DNA of 64,000 nt from Chinchilla lanigera (lineage: Eukaryota; Chordata; Mammalia; Rodentia; Chinchillidae): assembly GCF_000276665.1 (NCBI RefSeq), contig NW_004955429.1, positions 3,700,184 to 3,764,183 of the forward strand. Direction: 5' to 3'. The position numbers were made by a program, and so were the translations under genes. The notes under the pieces were generated by a model that did no database searches, was not told where the DNA came from, and saw nothing but the letters and a program-made list of their open reading frames with translations. Below, piece by piece: positions 34,283 to 46,642 of the stretch (positions are counted from its first letter, which is position 1; every line of letters starts with the position of its first letter).

Positions 34283-36720
34283 TTTGCTTTTTCTCCGGTA
34301 CCGGGAACCGAACTCACGACCTTGCGCTTGCCAGGCAGGCGCTTTTGCCACTGAGCTAAATCCCCAGCCCCCATCTTTTGCCTTTTTAAAAGATCAAATA
34401 AATACTGACAAAATCATAGTAAGGAATTTTATCATTCCACTTTTGCAAAGAGATGGATCCATTAAACAAAAAACCAATAGAGAAGTTTCAAAGTTGAACC
34501 ACACTCTTGAACAAATGAGCTTAACAGATATATGTAGAGTATTCCACTCCTCTACAATACAGTATACAGTGTTTTTTTAGCAGCACATGGTGCTTTTTCC
34601 AAAATAAATCACAGACTAGTCCACAAACCCTGCTTAAGTAAATATAAAAGAACAGAAATTACTTTATGCATACTACCAGACCACTGTGCAATGAAAATAG
34701 AAAACAACAACCGAAGAAATTTTGGAAAACAGAAAGTCTTCTGGAAAATTAACAATATACTCCTAAACAACCAACGGATCACAGATAAAATTTAAAACTT
34801 TCTGGAAGTTAATGCAAATGATTTTCAACTTGCCAAGACCTTCAAGGCTTGACAACAGTAGTTCTAAGAAGAAAATTCATCACAATTCATGCTCACATTA
34901 GGAAAACAGAGCAAGCCCAAATAGACAACCTTATGAGAAATCCTGAGACACACGAGAAACAACAATAAGCCAGCCTCAAACCAAAATTAAGGAAGGAAAT
35001 TACAAAGATAAGAGCAGAAAAATAAACATAAAAAAGTTACATAGATAAGTGACTAAAAAATCTGTAAAAGAAAAATCGGAAAGTTGAAGAACTCATTCTT
35101 CAAAAAAATAAATGAAATAGATAAATCCTTAGCAACACTCATCAAGAGAAAGAGAGAAAAGATGCACATACATACAATTAGAAATGACTAAGATGAAATC
35201 ACGACACTGTCAAAATCCAGAATAAGGAACTACTTTGAAAAATTATATTCTGACAATTTAGCAAATTTTGAAGAAATGGACAGTCATGCAAACTACCAAA
35301 ACTAATCCAAGAAGACACACATATGTTTAATAAGCGGTGAAATTGACTCAATAATAAAGAATCTAATAACTAAAAAGCCCAGAGCCTCATGGACTCACTG
35401 CCGAATTCAACAAAATCTTTAAGGATTTTATATCACCAATACTCCTCAGACTATTCAAAGAAATTGCAAAGGATGGAGTGCTCCAAATTTCATTTATGGA
35501 AGCCACTATCACCCTGATCTCCAAACTGGAGAATGACTCAAATAGAAAAGAACACAAAAACCCAATCCCTTTAATCAACATAGATGCAAAAATCTTCAAC
35601 AAGATACTAGCAAGTAAACTGCAGCATATTATTAAAAAGTTGATACACCATGTTTAAATAGGTTTCACTCCAGAGATGCAAAGATGGTTAAACATACATA
35701 AGAAAATAAATGTAATACATCACATAAATAGAAGCAGGGTCAAAACCGATATGATCATATCAATAGACACAGAAAAGGCTTTCAACAAAATCTAACACCT
35801 CTTCATGACAAAAACCCTGAGGAAAACAAGCATAGGAGGACCTAAATTTGATAAAAGCTATATATAACAAATGAAAAGCCAGTATCATACTAAATGGGGA
35901 AAAACTGAAAGCATTTTCCCTAAAATCAGGAAGAAGACAACGATCTGCACTATCACTTCTTCTATTAAACATAGTGCTTGAAACATTAGCCAGAGCAATT
36001 AGGTATGAGAAAGAAACAAATGAGGTACATACAGGAGAGGAAGACCTCCAATAATTATTTACAGATGGTATGATAGTTTACATGGAAGACCAAAGAATTC
36101 TGCCAAAAACTCTTAGAGTTAAAAAACTTCAGCAATGTAGCATGACACAAGATCAGCAAACAAAACTTATTAGCGTTTGTGTACACCAACAATGAATGGG
36201 ATGAGAAGGAAATTATGAAAATACTACGATTCACAGTAGCTTTTTAAAAAATGAAATACCCAGGAATTAACCTAACCAAGGAAATGAAGCACCTCTACAA
36301 AGAAAACTGCAGTGCTGTGAAAAAGGAGATTGAAGAGCACCTCAGAAAATGGAAATATGTCCCCTGCTCTTGCATAGGAATCAATTTAGAATTAATTACC
36401 AAAATTGCCATGTCCCCAAAACTATTATACAAATTCAAGGCAGTCCCAATCAAAACAGCAACACCATACTTTTAAGACCTAGAATTAACAATCCTAAAAA
36501 TCATACGGAGTCAGGAGATTTCCAGAATAGCAAAAGGAATTGGGGGAACAAGAGCAACACAGGAGGCATAGTAAAACCTGACTTCAAGCTATAGTACAAA
36601 GCAATAGTGATTAAAAACAAACAAACAAACATGGTACTGGAACAAAAACAGACACATGGGTTAACAGAACAGAATTGAGTATACAGAGACTTCCCAAGAC
36701 ACATTCAGCTATTTGGGATA
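33995..36720 (+). pseudogene. L1 ORF2 pseudogene (endonuclease and reverse transcriptase)
   Basis: The L1 ORF2 reading, with many stops and frameshifts, can be followed from the endonuclease C-terminal half (about 34080-34600) through the reverse transcriptase to the C-terminal part (to about 36710). The first catalytic motif is readable near 35757 as [11 protein letters not shown] and retains its aspartate. The second, at 36058-36069, reads F-T-D-G instead of FADD, which removes one of the two catalytic aspartates. An ID SINE splits the frame at 34246-34372. The last part of ORF2 is missing: the text jumps near 36720 to an L1 3' end. Confidence 0.85.
34230..34388 (-). repeat. ID SINE with exact 16-bp target duplication, inserted in L1
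   Basis: The duplication ATCTTTTGCCTTTTTA occurs at 34230-34245 and 34373-34388 without mismatch. Between them the minus strand reads GGGGGCTGGGGATTTAGCTC, then GCGCCTGCCTGGCAAGCGCA, GAGTTCGGTTCCCGGTACCG, GAGAAAAAGC and an A-tail built of AAAT repeats, seen here as TTTA. A and B boxes are intact. This is among the youngest insertions in the window, and it post-dates the decay of the surrounding L1. Confidence 0.97.
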
Positions 36721-36759
36721 GAGGAACTGGAGGAGAAGGGAGAGAAAACAGGGAAGGGA

Positions 36760-36880
36760 CGGGGGATTAGAAAAAGAGAAAAAAGAAACAAGCTGTGATA
36801 CGTACATGTAATCACTCCTCAAGATGATTGCAAAAAGCATAAATCAAACATTACTAATAAAATGATCATTTTTACTAAAT
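36760..36880 (+). mobile_element. L1 3' end after an internal deletion
   Basis: A purine-rich lead, then GTGATACGTACATGTAATCA, CTCCTCAAGATGATTGC and ATTACTAATAAAATGATC match the minus-strand L1 3' end near 14862-14940. It follows the truncated ORF2 directly, so the last part of ORF2 was lost by deletion. Confidence 0.65.
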
Positions 36881-38470
36881 TTTGATGAAAAATTTTCAAA
36901 TAATTTAAAAAAACTTAAAAGGAATTTCATAAAGCTAAGTTCTGTATATATTTTTTATTTCCAAAATTTCTGAAACAAAACTATATTTATTTTTATTATT
37001 GGTGGATATTTAGAACCTCATTATAAATTCTCAAAATGGACAACCTTAAATATATCTACTTATTTAAAAAGTAAATCTTTCTCTAAAGTACATACACAGA
37101 AATATCTCTTTGGGTTGTATATTACATTTATTTTATGAAAATAAATATAGAATGTGTTTGTATGTATTTCCAATTGTGGGTACAAATACCCACAATTTTC
37201 ATTCTAAAATAGCTCATTATACAAACAAAATAAGTGAAAATTCCAGTTATTTCCACATTGATGAACATGAAATGGTATCACCATTCAAGTCAGAATTTCC
37301 TGGACTGCACCTAAGGTTAAGCATCTGTTTATATGTGTACCGTCCAATTGGGTTTCTTCTATAAATTTTCTTTTGCCTACATGTATTTCCCCACATAGAA
37401 ATTTTAAATTTTGAAAAGATAAGTATGCTTTCCTGTTTTTTTTTTCTTTCTATGTACTACTTTTTATTTCTTGAAGGTCACAAAGATAATCTGCATTTTC
37501 TCCTAACAGTTTACGTTTTTACATTTATGTCTCTAATTTGTGTTTAACTGTGTGTTGTGTGGTGTGAGGTAAGGATGATTTTCCTACTTCCATACAAAAG
37601 TCCTTATCTCAGTAGCATTCATTGAAGAATTTGTCCTTTGTCTGCTGTTTTTCCTGTAACCGGGTATATATCAAGATTTCATATAGACGTATGTTAGAGA
37701 CAGATAAGTAAAGAAAGAGTGATTGAAACAACAGAAGTAGTTTTTGGAAGGTTCTCATAGGAAGTTTAAGGTAAAACCTTAAGGATAATGAAAAGCTTAG
37801 CAGGGGAAGAGGGTAGGGTACAGGTAGAGCACAGGCTGGCCATAATTGCATCATTATGCAAAGAAGAATTTGAGTATGAAATGCTTGTATTGGTAGAAAA
37901 TTTAGTATTTCACTCAGTGCTCTACAATACCTATAAAGACAATTTATAAATTGTTTCTCACAATGTAACTGAGAGTTTAAAATGGAACTTTAAAAATTTG
38001 TTTTTTGTTTTGTTGTGATTTTAGAGATAGACTGCTTCTACAAATTCCCCATAGTGAGATATAAACTGATGTACCTTTCCTCAGCTCAGGTGAATGGACA
38101 CAGAAGTAATGCCTCTGACAGAGAGACAGTGTATCAAATCTGGACAGAACATGCAGATTCTGGCCCCAGGAGTTCAAGGCCCATTTTCTTTTGGCATGGG
38201 AGGAAGAGAGCCCTGAAGGGTCATGGGATGAACCAACAAGGAGATTTCCCTGTCTTTTGTCTCACTGTAATCCTTCTTCCTCTTCCTTACAAGCCTTTGC
38301 ACAACTGAATACTTGGAGATAGAGACTTGGGGCAAAAAAGAGCCTTTATTGGAGGTAGTTTTTAATAAATCCTTTTCTTTTCACAAAAAATTATCTCCTA
38401 TGCTTTTATTTGGAGGAGTAATGGGCAGTACGGACTTTAACCTCACATAAGAAGAATGTAAATCTTCCTT
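36881..38470. other. AT-rich stretch, nothing recognised
   Basis: No gene recognised. A 97-codon frame at 38015-38308 has no domain character. The phrase CCCCATAGTGAGATATAAAC appears near 38047 and recurs near 38759, a short repeat about 712 bases apart. Confidence 0.4.
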
Positions 38471-38614
38471 AACACTTTTAAAATTCTTCTTCTTTTTTTT
38501 TTTTTTTTTGTTTTTTTCTCTGGTACCAGGAACCAAACTCATGATCTTGCGCTTGCCAGGCAGGCGCTTTTGCCGCTGAGCTAAATCCCCAGCCCCAACA
38601 CTTTTAAAATTCTT
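38471..38614 (-). repeat. ID SINE with exact 18-bp target duplication
   Basis: AACACTTTTAAAATTCTT lies at 38471-38488 and again at 38597-38614 without mismatch. The minus-strand body (38489-38596) reads GGGGCTGGGGATTTAGCTCA, then GCGCCTGCCTGGCAAGCGCA, GGTACCAGAG and a long A-tail, visible as a run of T near 38494-38509. It is a young insertion. Confidence 0.97.
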
Positions 38615-39004
38615 ATTGGCATTCTGGAATATGAAAACCTGTCCTTGCTGTCTAATTTTCCACTTGAAGAAAAAATGGAATGTAAATTGAAATATAGGTA
38701 AAAATTGAGAATATACAGTGAGGATCACCACTTTGCAAAAACCAGTGCTAGCCTGAGCACCCCATAGTGAGATATAAACTGACGTACCATAGTTTTACAA
38801 TTAAAGCTTTCTTAAGCTTCTTTACCAATTCTTCTGTTTCAGACAGCTCTAATGTCTAGATAGGCAGAAATTTTAGAAGGTACTGTTTTATTCCACTTTA
38901 AAAACTCATTTGGAAATACATATCTGTGTCATTATTTTCCCTTCAAATCAGGGTTTCAATTACATTAAAATTTTAGTCCTTTTTCCTTCTTCTAAGCATT
39001 TTGC

Positions 39005-39260
39005 TGTACATTAAATTTTTTTAATTTCAATTTTTTATTTTATTGGTACATTTTAGATATACACAATGATAACATCCATCATAGGGAATGTGTACCTGTG
39101 TATGACATACTGTGCTTCTTTTTTCCCATTCTACTCTTCAATTATTTACAAAAGCCTTGTTTCCATTTTTTCCTTCTCTCTTCTCTTCTTTACACTCCCC
39201 TCCTTTGTTCTCATCTGAACGTTCTGTTCCCATTTCCCAAAATCTATTATACATTATCCT
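39005..39260 (-). mobile_element. L1 3' untranslated region
   Basis: The 3' UTR of the minus-strand L1 that continues to about 44780. It is T-rich at the left edge (the A-tail in antisense), then carries a TTGGTACATTTTAGATATAC block and a pyrimidine-rich part. The paired plus-strand frames of 74 codons here are UTR artefacts. Confidence 0.6.
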
Positions 39261-42200
39261 TATTTACACTCTTAGTTTCTCATACCAGAGAAACAATACA
39301 GTGTTTAAACATGTGTGTCTGATTTATTTTACTTAAGAGTATGATATTGAGGTGTAGCCATTTAACCAGAAATGCCTCAAGTTTATCCTTCTTTATGGCA
39401 GAGTAGTACTCTAATGTATAAGAAAACACATCTCCTTTATCCATTCATCAGTTAAAAGACATTTGGGCTGTTTCCAAGATATTACAAACTGTGCCACTGT
39501 AAAGACAGGTGTACATATATTACTGTAGTATAAAGCTTTTATTTATTTCAGAAAGATACCAAGAAGGGGAATCACTGGGTGAAATGGAAACTCTAGGTTT
39601 AGATTTTTTTTTGAGGAATCTCCACACTGATTTCCACAATGTTTGCATGAGTCTACACTCCCACCAACAGTGGAAGAAGGATTCCTTTTTCTCCACAACC
39701 CTGCCAGCATTTGTTATTGGTTGTTTCTTGATAATAACCATTCTCTCTGGAGTGAGACGGAATCTCAGCATTGTTTTAATCTGCATTTCTTGAATGATCA
39801 GTGATGTTGAACACTTTTTCATATATTGATTTGCTATTTCTGTGTTTTCACCTGAGAAGTGTCTATCCAATTCAGATGTCCATTCTTGCACTGGACCTTT
39901 AAATTTCAGGGGGTGTCTAATTTTTTTTTTTTTAGTTCTTTATATATTCTAGAAATTAATCCTTTGTCTGAGGAACAGCTGGAAAAATTTTTTTCCCTGT
40001 TCTTTAGGTTGATTCTTCACTCCGTTGGTGGTTTCTTTTGCTATGCAAAAGCTTTTTAATATGAGGAGATCCCAGCTGTTGATTATTTTTGATAGTTCCT
40101 GTGCATTCAGAGTTTTGTTTATAAAGTCTTTGGCTACACCAATATCTTCAAGAGTTCTACCTATTCTATATTCCAGCAGATTTAGTGCACCTGCTTTAAT
40201 ATTTAGATCTTTGATTCATTCTGATTTTAGCTTAGTGTATGGTGAAAGATACAAGTTTAAGTTTTGACATGTGGAAAGCTTGTTTTTCCAGCACAGTTTA
40301 TGAAAGAGACTATCTTTCTTTCAGTGAACATGTTTTGCTCCTTTGTCAAAGATAAGATGGAAGAGTGTGTTTGTAGTTGTTTCTGTATCTTCTAATCTGC
40401 TGCATTAATCCTCATGTCTGTGTTTGCCAGTCTGTTTTTATCACAGTAGCTTTGTAGTATACTATCAGGTCAGGGATTGCGGTGACTTTGGTTTTGCCTT
40501 TGTTGCCCAGGACTGCTTTTGCTAGTCTAGGTCTCTTCTAGTTCCACATGAGTTTTAGGATTGCTTTCTCTAATTCTGTAAGATATGCTGTTGTTATTTG
40601 TTAGAGACTGCATTAAATCTGTATAATAATTATGTAAGTATGGCCATTTTTATTATATTGGTTCTTCCTACCCCAGAACAAGGGATATCTTTCCATTTTC
40701 TACATCCTCTTCAATCTCTTTTTCAGAGTACTGTAGTTTTCACTGTAGAGATCTTTTACTTCCATTGTTAGATTGATCCTAGGAATTTCATTTTGGGGGT
40801 ATGCTACTGTGAAAACTGTTGTTTCTGTAATTTTCATCTCAGTGAACTTATTATTTGTGTCCAGGAATGCTATTGACTTTTGAGTGTTGACTTTGTATCC
40901 AGCTATGCTACTGAATTTGCTTATTAAATCTAGAAGTCTTTGATGGAGTTTTGGGGGTCATCTATGCATATAGTGTAATCATGAAATAATGATGATTTAA
41001 TTTCTTCCTTTCCTATCCTTATTCATTTAATTTCTTAATCCTGTATCATTACTCTGGCTAATGTTTCCAGAAATATACCAAATAAAGTGATGAGAGTGGA
41101 CATCCTTCTGTTGTTCCTGATTTTAGAACAAAAGCTTTCAGTTTTTATCTATTTGGTTTGATGTTGGCTGTTGGCTTGTCATGGCTTTCATCAGATTGAT
41201 ATGAAGACCATGTATTCCAATTTTCTGCAGGGTTTTTCTCATGAATAGGTGTTAGACTTATTCAAATGTTTTTTCTGCATCTGTTGAGATGATCATATGT
41301 TTTTTGTTCTTGGCTCTGTTATTATAGTGTATTACATTTATTGATTTGCATATGTTGAACTATCCCTGCATCCCTGTGATGAATCCCACTTTGTCATGGT
41401 GTATAATTTTGATGACATGCAGCATTCTGTTTGCCAGTATCTTATTAAGGATTTTTGTGTCTATGTTAATTAAGGAGATTGGCCTGTAATCTCTTTTCTG
41501 GTTGCATCTCTCTCTGATTTCAGTATCAGAATTATGCTTGCTTCCAGGAATGAATCTGGGAGTATTGCTTCCCTTTCAATTTTATTAGAGTTTGAGAAGT
41601 ATTTGCATAAGGTATTCTCTAAATCTTTTTGTAGGATTCAGCAGTGAACCCATCAGGGCCTTGCCTTTTTTTATTGGTAGCTTTTTAATTGCATCTTTAA
41701 TTTCACTGACTGATATTGGGTTGTTTGCAATTTTTATATCTTCTTGATTCACCTTTCATAATTCTTATACCTCTAGGAATCTGTCAAATTCTTCTATGTT
41801 TTCCATCTTCTTGGAATACATGTTTTTAAAGTAGGTGTTAATGATCTCCTGGATTTCTTCAGGATCTGGTGTGATTTCACCTTTTTCATTCCTAATTGCA
41901 TGGACTTCAGCTTTTTCTTTCTTTTTTTGATGAAGTTGGCTAAGGGTTTATTAATTTTATTTAATCTTTCAAAGAACAAACTCTTTGATGCATTCATTCT
42001 TTGTATTTTTTAAAATCTGAATTGCATTAATGTCTGCTCTGATCTTTATAATCGCCTCCCTTGTGTGAGATTTGAGCTTGAGTTGCTCTTCTTTTTTCTA
42101 GAAGTTTGTGTTCAACATTAGGTTACTTGAGCTCACTTTATTTTACTGAAATAGGTATTCAGCACTTTAAATTTTTCTCTTAGGACTGCTTTCATTTTTT

Positions 42201-43070
42201 CCCATAAGTTCCAGTATGTTGTACTGGTATTATTGTTTAATTGTACAAGCTCTCTAATTTCATCTTCAACTTCATCTGTGATCCATTGGTTACTGAGGTG
42301 GGTTTTATTTAATATCTATGTGCCTGTGAAGTTCTTGTGGTATCTTTTGCCACTGATTTCCAATCTCATTGCACAATAGTCTGATGGTATGCATGAATAA
42401 TTCCAAGTCCTTTGTATTTACCTAAGCATATTCTTTACACTAGTATGTGGTCTATTTTATAGAACATCCCATATGCAGCTGAGAAGAATGTATATTCTGA
42501 TGTGAGGTGGAATACTCTGTAGATATCTACTAAGTCCATTTGTTCAAAAGTTTGGTTTAATTCTCATATTTCATTGTGAAATTTTGTCTAGATGATGTTT
42601 ACTTTTCACAGTGGCATATTGAAGTACCCCATTACAATTATATTAGTAGTTATTTGATATTTCATGTCCATTAATATTTATTTTAAATTGTTGGGTTCAA
42701 TGTACTTGATGCATATGTATTTATGACTGTTATCTCTTCCTCTTGGTTTTTCCATTTACCAGGATGTAGTGACCATCTTTGCCTCTGAATCAGTCTTGGT
42801 TTGAATTTTATATAGTCTGCAAATACAATAGCTACCCTTACTTTTTTGGGGGTAGTACGTATTGCACGGAGTATTGTTGTCTATCCTTGACTTTCAGTCT
42901 ATGAATTTCTTTTTGAATTAAATGTGTTTTTTGTATGCAGCATATTGTTGGATCTTGTTTCTTGGTCAGTTTTGCCAGTCTGTTTCATTTAATTGGTGAA
43001 TTGAGACCATTAACATTGATGGTTATAACTGACATGTATTGACTTATGGTTGTCATGTTATTTTCCTATT
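39261..43070 (-). pseudogene. L1 ORF2 pseudogene, nearly full length
   Basis: Minus-strand ORF2 runs from the endonuclease start near 43060, readable as ITINVNGLNSPIK, to the C-terminal end near 39260. In the antisense text, C-terminal landmarks are GCATTTCTTGAATGATCAGT near 39783 and reverse-transcriptase landmarks are ATTTGCATATGTTGAACTAT near 41346. The first catalytic motif near 41281 keeps its aspartate (STDAEKTFE). The FADD motif at 40975-40986 reads F-H-D-Y. Stops and frameshifts are frequent, so no full product can be made. Confidence 0.9.
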
Positions 43071-43079
43071 GGTAGTTCC

Positions 43080-44160
43080 TTTTTCTTACCCTCTGATTAA
43101 TTGTTTACCTTGCCTGGTGGATTCATTCTGTTGGGGTTCATGGAGTTGTAATCCTTGCTATCTCTTTGTAGAGTATCCTTCAGAACATTTTGGAATGCTG
43201 GTTTGGTGTTCATGAATATCCTCAGTTGTTCTTTGTCATGGGAGTATCTTATTTCTCCATTAATTTTGAAAGATAATTTTGTGGGTTACCTCAATCTGGA
43301 TTAGAGGTTGTTTTATTTCATGGCTTTAAATACTTCACTCCAAGCTCTCCTTGACCTAAGTGTTTCTGTTGAGAAGTCTGCTGTGAGTCTGATGGGCCTT
43401 CCTTTATGGGTGATTTGGTCTTATTTCTCTAACAGCTTTTAATGTTCTGTTCTTGTGTTGAATTTCTGGAATTTTGGCTATTATACACCTTGGTGTAGTT
43501 TTTTATCATAGCTAATTGTATTGAGTTCTATGTGCCTCACTTATCTGTATACTAAATTCTTTTTCTGTGGTTGGGAAGTTTTCTGCCATCACTTCTGTGA
43601 ACAGGTTTTTATGTCATTTATATTAACTCCTGCTTTTTCACTGACTTCAATCAATCTTTTGTTCTTCTTTTTATCATCTAGGAGCTGCTGGATTGATTTC
43701 CCATGGCTCCTTAATATTTTGAAGAAATCTTTCTTTTCATGATCACTAGCCACAATCCTGTCTTTTATGTCTCATATTCTGTCCTCACATTGGTTCGTTC
43801 TGCTGTGTATACTTTCAATGGAATTTTTAACCTACCAGGTATCTGTCTGAACATCTTTCATGGATTCCACTTCTTTCTTATGTTGGGTGTTCTTGTTTTC
43901 CATCATTTTCCTAAGGTCTTCTATTTTTACCTGTATCTGTCAAAGAATCACTATACATGTCTTTTATTATGGCCACCATTTCTTTACTTATCTGAGAAAT
44001 TATTTCTGACTTGATTTTTTTCTAGAGCCTTGTTATCTGCTTTGTTACTTCTGCTGTTATTACTTCAAATAGTCCAGGAACCAAGTGGGTTCCTTTCAGA
44101 TTATTCCACCTTACTGCCACCTGGGTTTGCCTTTGGTGAGCTGGAAAGCTGGAGTTGCAT
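43080..44160 (-). pseudogene. L1 ORF1 pseudogene
   Basis: The minus strand carries ORF1, the RNA-binding coiled-coil protein of L1. The C-terminal domain lies near 43130-43500 (antisense text ATTTTGAAAGATAATTTTGT, GAAGTCTGCTGTGAGTCTGA) and the coiled-coil region near 43600-44150. Frames are broken. Confidence 0.75.
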
Positions 44161-44780
44161 CTTGTTTAAATGTCTTCTTATTTTTAAAAAAATTTTAATT
44201 CCTGGGTTGATGCTTGTAAATTGTTTATTATTATTATTATTGTTTCACTGCTAATATTTAGAACTCTTAGGAAATGACTACTCAGCAGTGTCTTCCAGGT
44301 GTAGCTGCTTTTGATTCTGAGTCTGTTGTAAGATCCTACCTCTTTGATTTATTGGGAATTAGAAGTCACTGCCTACTTGGCCCAGCCCCTGGTTCTTTGG
44401 CACTTGTTTATAATATTTTTGTTACCCTTAGGTAATTTCAGTCTTGGTATACCAGAGAGAACAATTTATTAGAATAATTATATCACTTTGGCAAAAGTGA
44501 TACAATCAGCAATAACAATAGCATCTAACACAGCCTAGAAAATGTGGTAACTATTAATTTGCTACCTTTAATTGTATGTACTAGATTTCTAAAACAAACC
44601 AGAAAACTGTATGCAGTATATAAGCTTGTAATTGGTGATTTTACCCTTAGGGAAGAAAATTTAAAGAGGTGAGGGAGAAAAATAGAGAAAAACAAGATGA
44701 GGAAGAGCTTAGAAGGAAGGCTGTAGGACAAAGGGAAAAAAATGTCCATTTCAAAGTGTGTCTCTGCTGTCACTGGTTCC
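44161..44780 (-). mobile_element. L1 5' untranslated region
   Basis: The reverse complement of about 44455-44530 (ATGCTATTGTTATTGCTGAT, then TATCACTTTTGCCAAAGTGA) parallels 51786-51860 of the plus-strand L1 (ATGCTGTTATTATTGCTAAT, then ACTACTTCAGCCATGATATC). This supports a 5' UTR extending to at least 44530, and the pyrimidine-rich minus-strand tract to about 44780 fits the same layout. Confidence 0.6.
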
Positions 44781-46640
44781 AAAGTGAGTAGACAGAGTCC
44801 AGACCCACGTTGATTAATCCCAGCAAGCCACCCATAGCTTTATGATGGGGTAGTGGATAATTCCAGCTAGCCTACACTTTAGTTCCCCTGAAGTTCAGGC
44901 TGGTTTCTGGCTGTGGGGCTTCAACCTGATTTTTTCAGCTTGTAAAACCCCATATGTTTCATGTCAACTTGAACTTGGCTCCTTGATCTCCTGCTGACTT
45001 GAACTTGGTAGCCTCAACATTACATGGGGAACTGCTTGATCACATTAAAATTAAATTTGCAGAAATATTATCTTTCATTAAAAACAAAATCTATGACAAT
45101 GAGAATGAAGCATGGAGTAAAACTGTTTCTTTTTTTCACCAGAGTTAACACACTATACTTAGTGTGCCTACACTATAACTTAAAATAACTTTCAAAGGTT
45201 TTGAACCACTGAAGTTGGTGCAACCTAAAAAGAATTAAGCTGTCACCAGAAGAAATCCCACATATTAGGAAACCCATCTTAGGTGAATCCCACTTTAGTA
45301 GTTATATAATAGCCTCATAGATTAAATAAGCACATTCTTTTATGCCTGAATCACATCTATTGCATAATTGCTTTCTTTCTAAGCCAGTGAAAGAAATAAA
45401 AGGAAAGAAGAGCTATATAAAGATTACAATTAATAATAATAGGCAGTTTCCCACAAAATGAAGTCTGTATTGTACGTTGTATAATCAGTGTCTCAGCAAC
45501 TTTAATTTTCTCCCCCAAAATTATGGCTAAGCAAAGTCAGATAAGACTTCTTTATCTTTTCTTTCTCTTTTTATAAAGATAACAAATATTATGTATTGTA
45601 GAAATGCAAAAAAATGCAAACAACTAGAATAAAATAAAAACTACTTACAAGGCATAAACAAAGATCTGAGAATATGCATAATTCCCTCTTTCTTATGAAG
45701 AAAGTCCCTGCTTTTGTGGTGGGTAAAGAATCCCCTAGATAAGTGACTATTTCCTAGTCTCACTTGAAGTTGGGAGTGATCTTGTAATTAAATTCTGGCC
45801 AGTTAAATTAACTAGAAGAAAAATGTAGTATTCCTTTTTCATTCACCATTTTTGCTGACTCTTCCTTAAAAGTCATAATTGTGAATGAAGTAGGATAAAA
45901 GAAATAGGTAGAAAGTAGACAAAGTGAATCCCAACTTTAACATTGTACTTTTGAGAAAACTGAAGTTATCCAAGGTCACAGTTCTGTTTTTTACTCCCAA
46001 GAAACTCACTCCTAAATTCCCAAAAGTATTAAAGACACGAAAAAACTGTAAATTTGGTCCCATGTATTTTACCTGTAAATTGAACCTGTGCTTTTCCTCT
46101 GATAATGAGATGGAAGATTAAAGTGGGGCAGATAGAGTTGATATGATTTGAGCAAATGGGCATGACCTGTTCATGATAGAGACACAGAACACTTGTGCAA
46201 AACACCAAACCCTGCACCCAGGACCAATCATACAGTTCTATCTTCAATTCTTCATTTCCTTCCATCTGGTACAAAACTAAATGGCTTTTTCATAGGACAG
46301 CTTAGATCTGATGCCAGGTCACTTGAGCTTCTGATGGGACTTTTGTCCCAAATGCCTTGTTTGCCAATAGTAGAGAAATGATTTACAAAGAGGAACTACA
46401 AAAGAGCCCTGCAATTAATCTTGTGGCCCTGTGAATTTTCTTAGCTGGCCACTGTCACCTTGCAGAGTGTATTTGTGTTTGGTTGCTTCTCAGCGGCCTA
46501 TTCTCACTGTGCAGAGTATATTTCTATTCAACCTCAATAAATGTACATCCTCACTATCTTTTCTATATTTCTTGCCTAATTCTTTGTTCAGGACACAAAG
46601 AACCTGAAAAGAATCTATGGAACGCCAAAATCAGTATCAG
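44781..46640. other. Unique stretch, nothing recognised
   Basis: No gene or repeat that I can name. The 65-codon frames overlapping on opposite strands near 45866-46121 are incidental. Confidence 0.45.
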
Positions 46641-46642
46641 TA

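Noticed and set aside
39520..39891. 123-codon minus-strand frame as a separate gene
   Set aside because: It is the C-terminal part of L1 ORF2, readable in continuity with the reverse transcriptase to its right.
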